A stretch of 5,222 nucleotides of DNA. Source: an uncultured Acidobacteriota bacterium (GTDB lineage: Bacteria; Acidobacteriota; Blastocatellia; Pyrinomonadales; Pyrinomonadaceae). Below the pieces are notes generated by a model that saw only the letters and a program-made list of their open reading frames with translations, did not search any database and was not told where the DNA came from. Within the stretch, counting starts at the first letter, position 1. The number at the start of each line of letters is the position of its first letter. Of this stretch, positions 1 through 5,222 are shown piece after piece. Location of the stretch: NCBI GenBank assembly GCA_902826385.1, contig CADEEU010000260.1, positions 1 to 5,222 on the forward strand, read 5' to 3'. A program made the translations under genes and the position numbers.

Positions 1-663
1 CGAACGCTGCGGGCCAATTTAGAGTGGCTGTCGATCGAATCGGATTTTGGCACGGAACCGTTTTGCTACGACGATTCGGCCCATTGCTGGAACATGGTCG
101 CGCCGAGATCGGACGTCAGCGGGAAAATATCGGTCATTGATGCTCGTGGGCGGACGACAGAAGCGCGAAGCTTTCGCGGTACGGGCTATCACGACGACAA
201 TCTCGACAATCGCTGGCTGGCCAAAACGGTGAAGGAATGGCACTGGGGCCGAGCACACTTTGCGGACGCAACGGCGGTCTTCTGCCGTTACGCCGAGATT
301 GGTGAGGAAGACCCTCGCACCCAACTGATGTTGATCCGCAACGGCGAGTTGGAACAGTTCGACGCCGTTTCTGACGAGCAGAATTATGTTCGCGACAAAT
401 ACGGCATCCGCTATCCAACCAGTCTGAAGCTGGCAGCCGAAAACGATCTGCGGATGGAAGCCAAACCACTTAAAGTTATCGATTCCAGCTTTTATCACCT
501 GCGATTCTTGAGCCAGATCAAACTTGTGTCCGCCGACGGCAACGAGCAAAGTACTGCAGGCATAACTGAGTTCATCGCACCACGGGCATTGAAGTATCGT
601 TGGCTGAACTGGCTTAGCGACCTTCGTACCGGAAAAAATGGAAAAGGGCCGTTTCTGCGATAG
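1..663 (+). CDS. CrtC/AttH-like lipocalin-fold protein (carotenoid 1,2-hydratase-like), 5' partial
   Basis: The reading frame is open from base 1 to a TAG at 661-663, giving 220 residues with the N-terminus outside the window. Internal ATGs, such as the one at 94, would cut into the conserved part, so I take the frame as running in from the left. Numbering from base 1, the segment at residues 60-67 (GTGYHDDN) followed by EWHWGRAH at 79-86 matches the pattern I remember from the CrtC family (G-x-GY-x-D-x-N, then W-x-WSRA). FIAPRALKYRW at 191-201 resembles the C-terminal E-Y/F-x-x-PRAL motif of the same family. CrtC enzymes hydrate the 1,2 double bond of acyclic carotenoids; the related AttH and tocopherol-cyclase-like proteins share the fold but have other or unknown activities. 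No other carotenoid gene is visible here, so the substrate is open. Family usual length is roughly 280-400 residues, so perhaps the first quarter to half is missing. Family-level call fairly sure; enzymatic activity not. Confidence 0.7.
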   Translation, partial: RTLRANLEWLSIESDFGTEPFCYDDSAHCWNMVAPRSDVSGKISVIDARGRTTEARSFRGTGYHDDNLDNRWLAKTVKEWHWGRAHFADATAVFCRYAEIGEEDPRTQLMLIRNGELEQFDAVSDEQNYVRDKYGIRYPTSLKLAAENDLRMEAKPLKVIDSSFYHLRFLSQIKLVSADGNEQSTAGITEFIAPRALKYRWLNWLSDLRTGKNGKGPFLR

Positions 664-754
664 CTGGTGTCATTTCTCCTGAACTTTCCGGCTTAGTGTG
701 GACGGAACGTACCGCGGGCAATAGAGTGTTGGGCTGCTTTAACGTCGAACAGCA
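664..754. other. Convergent intergenic gap, no convincing terminator
   Basis: These 91 bases separate the stop of the plus-strand CrtC-like gene from the stop of the minus-strand membrane-protein gene. The best inverted repeat is TTCCG at 686-690 with CGGAA at 703-707, a 5-bp stem with a 12-base loop and no T-run on either side. It is too weak to call as a bidirectional terminator. Confidence 0.5.
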
Positions 755-1063
755 TTATCTGCCCCAGCGGCCGATGATGGTGCCGATTATCGTTCCTCCG
801 ATCGCTCCACTTATCAAAATGGGTGCATACGCCTTGGTTATGATTGCGTCCGGCAGGCTGATCAGAATTCCAATTATCAGACCGCAGGCCCAACCCGGAA
901 GTGGTAGTTTGCTTGCGCCTATCAGGAAGCCGATAGCAAAACGGCTTACAAAGGCCCCGGACGTTGCGGCTGCACGATCTTCAAAACTAAGGGGAATCAT
1001 CATCAGGACGTCGATGATGCCGAAAACAACTCCGCAGATTGTCCCAAGTTTTATCCGATTCAT
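755..1063 (-). CDS. Small four-helix integral membrane protein, function unknown
   Basis: A 102-residue protein starting at ATG 1063-1061 (minus strand) and ending with TAA at 757-755. The frame can be extended 12 codons to a TTG at 1099, but the ATG begins a typical membrane-protein start (MNRIKLG) and I prefer it. Neither start has a recognisable Shine-Dalgarno sequence. Hydrophobic segments lie at about residues 6-26, 37-52, 57-76 and 79-98. Between the first two is a polar loop with FEDR at 27-30. The last helix is glycine-rich (GAIGGTIIGTIIG, 86-98), a small-residue spacing like that of helix-packing glycine zippers. PDAIITKAYAPI at 71-82 forms a short polar break between helices 3 and 4. 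The hydrophobic pattern makes this frame far more protein-like than the plus-strand frame over the same bases. I do not recognise a named family, though it has the feel of a conserved hypothetical. It is convergent with the gene on its left and divergent from acnA. Confidence 0.72.
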   Translation of the reverse strand: MNRIKLGTICGVVFGIIDVLMMIPLSFEDRAAATSGAFVSRFAIGFLIGASKLPLPGWACGLIIGILISLPDAIITKAYAPILISGAIGGTIIGTIIGRWGR

Positions 1064-1100
1064 GCGGTGGAAGATAGCGCCGAAAGGATGAAGTTTCAAG

Positions 1101-1125
1101 CGGAATTACGGGCAGAAAAATTCCG
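1101..1125. promoter_or_regulatory. Perfect inverted repeat in the divergent region upstream of acnA, candidate operator
   Basis: CGGAATT at 1101-1107 is matched by its exact reverse complement AATTCCG at 1119-1125, with an 11-base spacer. The centres of the half-sites are 18 bases apart, a spacing that suits a dimeric regulator on roughly two helical turns. The right half-site ends three bases before the candidate acnA -10 box at 1129-1134, so an occupied site would cover the -35/spacer region. It does not match any operator for aconitase regulators that I know, such as the CcpC box or IscR sites. A hairpin in the untranslated leader of the minus-strand gene is the alternative reading. Confidence 0.35.
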
Positions 1126-1128
1126 TGA

Positions 1129-1134
1129 TAAAAT
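1129..1134 (+). promoter_or_regulatory. Candidate -10 element for acnA
   Basis: TAAAAT matches the sigma-70 -10 consensus at five of six positions and lies 59 bases upstream of the acnA ATG, which would give a leader of about 50 bases. It sits within a small palindrome, GATA-AAA-TATC at 1127-1137. At the expected distance upstream (1106-1111) there is no good -35 hexamer, so this is either an activator-dependent promoter or a chance match in A/T-rich DNA. Confidence 0.25.
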
Positions 1135-1193
1135 ATCTGGTTAAAACGGCGTTCGAGGTTGTTCACCAGCAGCCTATCTTGGTTTAAAACGAT

Positions 1194-4079
1194 ATGTCAC
1201 ACAATTTGCTAAATACTCGCCAGGAATTCACGACGGGGAGCGGTAAAGCCGGAGTTTACTACTCGCTTCCGCAGTTGGAAAAAGAGGGCTTGGGAAAGAT
1301 CTCGCGCCTGCCTATATCGATCCGGATCGTATTGGAATCAATCCTTCGCAATTTTGACGGCGGAAAGAAGATCAACGAGGCAAATGTAAAAGCCCTGGCG
1401 TCGTGGGCGGCGCAGGGTGATCGAACCGAAGAGATACCGTTTGTCGTGGCCCGTGTCGTGCTGCAGGATTTTACGGGCGTGCCGCTTCTGGTCGATCTGG
1501 CTGCAATGCGGTCTGCAGTACAGCGAATGGGCAAGGACGTTTCGGTCATAGAGCCTCTGGTGCCGGTCGATCTGGTGATCGACCATTCGGTGCAGGTCGA
1601 TTTTGCCGGCAGCGAGGCCGCATATCAGCGGAATACCGAGATGGAGTTCAGGCGGAACGAGCAACGGTATCGCTTTCTGAAATGGGGTACGCAGGCATTT
1701 AGCGGCTTTAGTGTTATCCCGCCGGGGATCGGTATCGTCCATCAGGTAAATCTTGAGTATTTGGCGAAAGGGGTGTTCGAACAAAACGGCGTTTATTTTC
1801 CGGATTCGCTGGTCGGGACGGATTCGCACACGACGATGATCAATGGCTTGGGGATCGTCGGCTGGGGTGTTGGAGGTATCGAGGCCGAGGCAGGAATGCT
1901 CGGACAGCCGGTCTATTTCCTGACCCCGGACGTGGTTGGTGTTCATCTAACGGGAGAGTTGCCGCAGGGAGCCACCGCGACCGACCTTGTTCTTCGGGTT
2001 ACGGAGATGTTGAGGAAAGCCAATGTCGTCGGCAAATTCGTTGAGTTTTTTGGTGAGGGCGCGTCGGCCCTGAACGCAACCGACCGAGCGACGATTGCGA
2101 ACATGGCTCCGGAATATGGCGCGACGATGGGCTTTTTCGGCGTGGATGAGAAAACGCTCGAATACTTCCGCGCGACCGGCCGCAGTGACGAGCAAATCGT
2201 TACGATTAGGAACTATTTCAAAGCTCAAGAGATGTTCGGCATCCCTAAAGAAGGCGAGGTTGATTACACGGTCGTTTTTGATTTGAACCTGGAGACGATC
2301 AATCCCTCGGTCGCCGGGCCCAAGCGGCCTCAGGACCGAATCGATCTTTCGAATCTCGACGACCGCTTCATCGAGCTTTTCAGCAAGCCGGCTGCAGACG
2401 GCGGTTACGGTAAGCAGGCGGACGAACTTGAAAAGCGGTTCCTGACCACTATGGGAACGAGCGGCACCGTCGCCACGGGTGGCGGCGAGCAAAGCTCAAG
2501 AACGGTACCTGAGTCTATCCATAGTTCGACAACGCCGGATAACACAAGCGTAGAGACCGAAGTCGAGATGATGAACAATCGCCCGACGCCCAACCGCGTT
2601 GAGATCGAAGCAGGCACGTTTCCAAATGCGACCGTTACTATTGGACACGGTGATGTGGTGATCGCGGCCATAACGTCGTGTACGAATACGTCGAACCCGG
2701 CGGTGATGATCGCGGCCGGTATTGTCGCGAAAAAAGCGTTCGAACGCGGGTTGACCGTTCCGCCGTTCGTCAAAACGTCGCTTGCACCCGGTTCGCGTGT
2801 TGTAACCGAGTACTTGGAAAAGGCCGGCTTACAAACTTACCTTAACGAGATCGGTTTTAATCTTGTCGGCTACGGCTGTACAACATGTATCGGCAATTCC
2901 GGGCCGCTCGACCCCGCAATTGAGGAAGAGATCGTCGACCACGATGTCATCGCTGCATCGGTGCTTTCGGGTAATCGCAATTTCGAGGCCCGTGTTCACC
3001 AAAATGTTAAGGCCAACTTTCTTATGTCTCCTCCGTTGGTTGTGGCCTACGCGTTGGCCGGCACGGTTATCAAAGACGTTTATCTCCACCCGATCGGCAA
3101 GGACCGTGAAGGGAACGACGTTTTTCTGAAAGACATTTGGGCTTCACTGGATGAGGTCAAGGAATACCTGCATCAAGCCTTCGATCCGGAAACATATCGG
3201 CGGCTTTATCGGGACTTTGCCGAGAAGAATCCACTTTGGAACAACATCGAATCGAGCACCGGCCAGGTCTACGAATGGGACGCGGAGTCCACCTACATTC
3301 AGGAGCCGCCTTATTTCGAAAATTTCTCAATGGAAACAGGAAGTTTTTCCGATTTTACGGGTGCGAGGGCCCTGGCGATTTTCGGCGACTCGGTTACAAC
3401 CGACCACATTTCTCCGGCTGGTGCGATCAAGGCTAACTCACCGGCGGGGTTATATTTACAACAACAGGGTGTCGAGCCCCAAAACTTCAATTCTTACGGC
3501 TCGCGTCGCGGTAATGACCGCGTTATGCTGCGCGGCACGTTTGCCAACGTTCGCATAAAGAACCTGATGATTGCACCGGTCGAGGGCGGCGTAACCAGAT
3601 TTCAGCCGAGCGGGGAAGAGATGTCGATTTACGACGCGGCTATGAAATATCAGGACGCCGGCGTGCCGCAAGTTATCTTTGCCGGCCAGGAATACGGTAC
3701 GGGCAGCTCCCGCGACTGGGCGGCTAAAGGTACGCGTTTGATGGGCGTAAAGGCAGTTATTACACAGTCTTTTGAGCGAATTCACCGGTCGAATTTGGTT
3801 GGAATGGGTGTTCTTCCGCTTCAGTTCAAGGACGGACAGTCGGCGTCTTCGTTGGGAATCGACGGCAGCGAGACATTCGCTCTTATTGGACTGGAAGCCG
3901 GTGACGTAAGACCTATGCAGGACGTCACACTCCGAATCCACCGAGCGGACGGTACAACTCACGAAATTGCCCTTACATTGCGCATCGATACGCCGATAGA
4001 AGTCGAATATTACAAAGGCGGCGGGATTTTGCCCTACGTACTTCGACAACTGATTTCTGAGCAAAAGGCCGCGGCTTAA
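1194..4079 (+). CDS. acnA: Aconitate hydratase A (aconitase), complete
   Basis: A 961-residue cytosolic TCA-cycle enzyme interconverting citrate and isocitrate through cis-aconitate. ATG 1194 is the first possible start because an in-frame TAA lies at 1185-1187; no clear ribosome binding site precedes it. Active-site Asp-His is at 130-131 (VIDHS) and VGTDSHT at 207-213. The three [4Fe-4S] ligands are Cys496 (TSCTNTSNP), Cys562 and Cys565 (GYGCTTCIG), with the 66 and 3 residue spacing of the AcnA/IRP1 family. SGNRNFEARV follows. The C-terminal swivel domain starts near GDSVTTDHISPAG (731-743), then has SYGSRRGN, GTGSSRDWAAKG from 835 (Ser838, Ser839, Arg840) and SFERIHRSNLVGMGVLP. Every catalytic motif I can check is intact. 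The family usually has about 890-900 residues; the excess lies mostly in a polar segment between PQDR (379-382) and GDVVIAA (from 486), described separately. Mycobacterial aconitases, about 940 residues, are also long at this place as I remember. It appears to be transcribed alone. AcnB and AcnD types are excluded by domain order and motif spacing. Confidence 0.98.
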   Translation: MSHNLLNTRQEFTTGSGKAGVYYSLPQLEKEGLGKISRLPISIRIVLESILRNFDGGKKINEANVKALASWAAQGDRTEEIPFVVARVVLQDFTGVPLLVDLAAMRSAVQRMGKDVSVIEPLVPVDLVIDHSVQVDFAGSEAAYQRNTEMEFRRNEQRYRFLKWGTQAFSGFSVIPPGIGIVHQVNLEYLAKGVFEQNGVYFPDSLVGTDSHTTMINGLGIVGWGVGGIEAEAGMLGQPVYFLTPDVVGVHLTGELPQGATATDLVLRVTEMLRKANVVGKFVEFFGEGASALNATDRATIANMAPEYGATMGFFGVDEKTLEYFRATGRSDEQIVTIRNYFKAQEMFGIPKEGEVDYTVVFDLNLETINPSVAGPKRPQDRIDLSNLDDRFIELFSKPAADGGYGKQADELEKRFLTTMGTSGTVATGGGEQSSRTVPESIHSSTTPDNTSVETEVEMMNNRPTPNRVEIEAGTFPNATVTIGHGDVVIAAITSCTNTSNPAVMIAAGIVAKKAFERGLTVPPFVKTSLAPGSRVVTEYLEKAGLQTYLNEIGFNLVGYGCTTCIGNSGPLDPAIEEEIVDHDVIAASVLSGNRNFEARVHQNVKANFLMSPPLVVAYALAGTVIKDVYLHPIGKDREGNDVFLKDIWASLDEVKEYLHQAFDPETYRRLYRDFAEKNPLWNNIESSTGQVYEWDAESTYIQEPPYFENFSMETGSFSDFTGARALAIFGDSVTTDHISPAGAIKANSPAGLYLQQQGVEPQNFNSYGSRRGNDRVMLRGTFANVRIKNLMIAPVEGGVTRFQPSGEEMSIYDAAMKYQDAGVPQVIFAGQEYGTGSSRDWAAKGTRLMGVKAVITQSFERIHRSNLVGMGVLPLQFKDGQSASSLGIDGSETFALIGLEAGDVRPMQDVTLRIHRADGTTHEIALTLRIDTPIEVEYYKGGGILPYVLRQLISEQKAAA
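2340..2651 (+). other. Extended Ser/Thr-rich interdomain linker inside AcnA
   Basis: Residues 383-486 of the aconitase separate the conserved AGPKRPQDR segment from the VVIAAITSCTNTSNP segment that carries the first cluster cysteine. In E. coli AcnA this interval is, from memory, about 42 residues; here it is 104. The first part (383-417) is charged and probably helical, with a DELEKRF stretch. The part at about 418-467 is rich in Thr, Ser, Gly, Asn and Glu, with few hydrophobics, and looks disordered. The remaining residues regain an alternating pattern resembling the strand that normally leads into the Fe-S core. The reading frame continues uninterrupted on both sides, so this is an in-frame expansion rather than a frameshift. 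Confidence 0.75.
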
Positions 4080-4095
4080 TTTTGCAATTTTAGGA

Positions 4096-4115
4096 TTATT
4101 AAGCGTCCTTAATAA
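4096..4115 (+). terminator. Perfect 8-bp hairpin 16 bases after acnA, weak terminator candidate
   Basis: TTATTAAG at 4096-4103 pairs perfectly with CTTAATAA at 4108-4115 around a CGTC tetraloop. Its place right after the acnA stop suggests 3'-end formation or mRNA stabilisation. However, the stem has only one G-C pair and no T-run follows, so it does not fit the classical intrinsic terminator. A palindromic protein-binding site is another possibility. Confidence 0.35.
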
Positions 4116-4138
4116 AAGTCATCATGTTGGTTTACCGG

Positions 4139-4158
4139 TTTTCGAGCAAAAACTCGAA
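4139..4158. repeat. Second inverted repeat downstream of acnA
   Basis: TTCGAG at 4141-4146 is the exact reverse complement of CTCGAA at 4153-4158, with a CAAAAA loop. A G-T pair and a further A-T pair extend the possible RNA stem to 4139-4160. There is no T-run on the plus strand. With the hairpin at 4096-4115 it makes a tandem pair between acnA and the next gene, which could act together in 3'-end formation. Confidence 0.35.
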
Positions 4159-4306
4159 GAATTGTGAGTAAAAAATGTCGGAAAATTCGAATATTGGGAC
4201 TTTTTGTAGAAGACTGCATTGCGCGGGAATAATCCGGATGGCCTGCGGCATTTACTTATTGAAGTGCGTCCGTTACACCATCGCACTCAAAAATTTCAAA
4301 AAAATA

Positions 4307-4335
4307 TTGGCTTTCACCGCAAAAAATAGTAGATT
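4307..4335 (+). promoter_or_regulatory. Candidate sigma-70-type promoter for the secreted-protein gene
   Basis: TTGGCT at 4307-4312 (four of six to TTGACA) and TAGATT at 4330-4335 (four of six to TATAAT) are separated by an ideal 17 bases. An A-rich tract at 4288-4304 just upstream could serve as an UP-like element. Transcription would begin near 4342, giving a leader of about 50 bases before the ATG at 4391. Both hexamers are imperfect and the region is A/T-rich, so a chance match is possible. Confidence 0.4.
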
Positions 4336-4375
4336 TAATCGAAACGGCGACCACACGCTGCCGTTTGCATCGCTC

Positions 4376-4380
4376 GGGAG
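4376..4380 (+). promoter_or_regulatory. Ribosome binding site for the gene starting at 4391
   Basis: GGGAG at 4376-4380 is followed by a 10-base A-rich spacer to ATG 4391. It supports this ATG over the in-frame ATG at 4175, and the signal peptide begins directly at 4391. Confidence 0.55.
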
Positions 4381-4390
4381 TAAGACAAAA

Positions 4391-5222
4391 ATGAAAGGAA
4401 TAATTTCGGCGGGCCTTATCGCGGCCTTTTTGTGCGCATCATCGACCCCCTTGGTCGCGCAATGGGTACGGCAATTTCAGAACATAAAACCTGCGGCTGC
4501 AGAAAACGGGAACCGATTCGGTGACGTTAAAGCTTTTTCGGACGGAAACGGTGTTTTGGTCGAATGGCAAATGGCCGTCGAAACGAACAACGCCGGTTTT
4601 TACGTCTACAGAATCGACGGCACGGGAACCGCGATGGCTGCCGAGAACATGATCCTCGGTTCGGCTGCGATGTTTGGTGCGAGAAGCCAGAAAGGCGAAA
4701 AATATTCATTTTATGATCCGGACGGCAGCGTCGGATCGGTGTACTACGTCCGTTATTTTGCGATGGACGGATCGGCCGACAATTCGCAAACTGTGGCGTC
4801 GGAGTTCGTTGGAGATCTTTCCGCGGTTGGCTCCGAATCGTCTGCCGAACTTAACCGACAAGGGGCGGAAAGCAAGCAACGGGGAATCATAAGAGAGGAC
4901 CGCCTGACTTTGCCCAGGACGCTTGCCAGTGAGGTTAAAGATCAGGCTTTTGCCGACGATGCCACTCATACTTGGGTGGTAGGTCAGCCGGGCGCCCGCA
5001 TTGGTGTACGGCGTGAAGGGTTTTATCGCGTGACGAAAACAGAGCTTCAGACTGCGGGGTTTAACGTCAATGGAGATTCGAATTTGTGGCAGCTCTACCG
5101 TGAAGGCGTTGAACAGGCAATAATCGTCGGCCCGAACGGCGATTATATAGATTTCTTTGGACAGGGCGTAGACAACCCGGAAAACGACATGGCTATATAC
5201 TATCTCGTTTCGGGCCCGAGCG
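4391..5222 (+). CDS. Secreted protein with FN3-like and C25-peptidase-associated N-terminal modules, 3' partial
   Basis: The first 277 codons of a longer gene; no stop occurs before the window ends. Residues 1-24 form a Sec signal peptide: Lys at 2, a hydrophobic core from about 4 to 16, and probable cleavage near LVA-Q (22-24), so the product is exported. Residues about 45-141 look like a single beta-sandwich: GVLVEWQMAVETNNAGFYVYR (54-74) is typical of the FN3-like domains in large secreted proteins where a W-x-(T/M) segment precedes NxGFxVYR, and YSFYDPDGSVGSVYYVRYFAMDG (105-127) supplies later strands. A polar linker follows (142-200). From about 202, IGVRREGFYRVTKTEL, then LWQLYREGVEQAIIV and DYIDFFGQGVDN, resemble the module that in proteins I remember precedes a gingipain-like C25 cysteine peptidase domain. 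No protease residues are in view, so the activity is inference. The start is fixed by the signal peptide and the GGGAG site; the frame is open upstream to 4175. Confidence 0.82.
   Translation, partial: MKGIISAGLIAAFLCASSTPLVAQWVRQFQNIKPAAAENGNRFGDVKAFSDGNGVLVEWQMAVETNNAGFYVYRIDGTGTAMAAENMILGSAAMFGARSQKGEKYSFYDPDGSVGSVYYVRYFAMDGSADNSQTVASEFVGDLSAVGSESSAELNRQGAESKQRGIIREDRLTLPRTLASEVKDQAFADDATHTWVVGQPGARIGVRREGFYRVTKTELQTAGFNVNGDSNLWQLYREGVEQAIIVGPNGDYIDFFGQGVDNPENDMAIYYLVSGPS

Larger units (their letters stand above)
4080..4390. other. 311-base intergenic region between acnA and the secreted-protein gene
   Basis: This gap is visibly richer in A and T than the flanking genes. It holds two inverted repeats near acnA (4096-4115 and 4139-4158), a candidate promoter (4307-4335) and a ribosome binding site (4376-4380) for the next gene, each listed separately. 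A 15-codon ORF at 4124-4171 has no supporting signal. The frame of the downstream gene is open back to an ATG at 4175, but I read that stretch as leader DNA. I see no tRNA, small-RNA signature, riboswitch or mobile-element end. Confidence 0.6.

Noticed and set aside
19..549. 176-residue minus-strand ORF under the CrtC-like gene
   Set aside because: The plus-strand frame over the same bases carries recognisable CrtC-family motifs and runs to a natural stop, so the minus frame is a shadow.
696..1091. 131-residue plus-strand ORF overlapping the small membrane-protein gene
   Set aside because: It is antisense to a frame with a clear four-helix hydrophobic pattern. Its product is rich in Pro, Arg and Lys with repeated IIVPP/IRIP strings, typical of a shadow of a hydrophobic gene on the other strand.
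1338..1946. Long minus-strand ORFs within acnA, including those at 1947-2492 and 3456-4064
   Set aside because: All lie opposite conserved aconitase sequence with intact catalytic motifs. Their products have no domain I recognise and are codon-bias artefacts of the coding strand.
2445..2594. Possible frameshift or insertion of foreign DNA at the aconitase linker
   Set aside because: The frame is continuous, conserved aconitase sequence resumes in the same frame on both sides, and no terminal repeats or target duplication are visible, so an in-frame linker expansion explains it.
4124..4171. 15-codon ORF between acnA and the secreted-protein gene
   Set aside because: It has no ribosome binding site and overlaps the second inverted repeat; ORFs of this length are expected by chance.
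4185..4195. Small palindromes ATTCGAAT and AATATT near 4185-4195
   Set aside because: Each is eight bases or fewer in A/T-rich DNA and expected by chance; no partner site was found.
1..5222. tRNA genes, CRISPR repeats, insertion-sequence ends or a defence or secondary-metabolite gene cluster
   Set aside because: No tRNA-like cloverleaf with a TTCGA-type T-loop in context, no regularly spaced repeats, no transposase motif and no set of co-oriented accessory genes were seen.

Overview
The window holds four protein-coding genes, two of them cut by the window edges, and no RNA gene, insertion sequence or CRISPR array that I can see. Base composition is moderate, by eye around or slightly above 50% G+C in genes, with clearly A/T-richer intergenic stretches. 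The AcnA type, a small conserved-looking integral membrane protein, a CrtC/AttH-like protein and a secreted protein of the kind that often precedes a C25 (gingipain-like) peptidase domain together remind me of Acidobacteriota, perhaps the Blastocatellia/Pyrinomonadaceae. That assignment is inference from remembered protein style, not from a search.

Layout. (1) 1-663, plus strand: C-terminal 220 residues of a carotenoid 1,2-hydratase (CrtC)-like, lipocalin-fold protein. (2) 664-754: short convergent gap without a convincing terminator. (3) 755-1063, minus strand: a 102-residue, four-helix membrane protein of unknown function. (4) 1064-1193: divergent intergenic region carrying a perfect 7-11-7 inverted repeat, a candidate -10 box and a short direct repeat. 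(5) 1194-4079, plus strand: complete aconitate hydratase (acnA) with all [4Fe-4S] and active-site motifs intact and an unusually long Ser/Thr-rich linker just before the first cluster cysteine. (6) 4080-4390: a 311-base A/T-rich gap with two perfect inverted repeats near its left end and a plausible sigma-70-type promoter near its right end. (7) 4391-5222, plus strand: N-terminal part of a large secreted protein with a signal peptide, an FN3-like domain and the start of a module resembling the N-terminal region of C25 peptidase-type proteins.

The genes do not form an obvious operon: spacings are large and the second gene is inverted. acnA looks like a stand-alone TCA-cycle transcription unit. 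The CrtC-like protein, the small membrane protein and the secreted protein have no evident functional link to it. I found no convincing new multi-gene system. The points most worth a second look are the aconitase linker, the inverted repeat upstream of acnA, the paired hairpins downstream of it, and the open frame upstream of the secreted protein.
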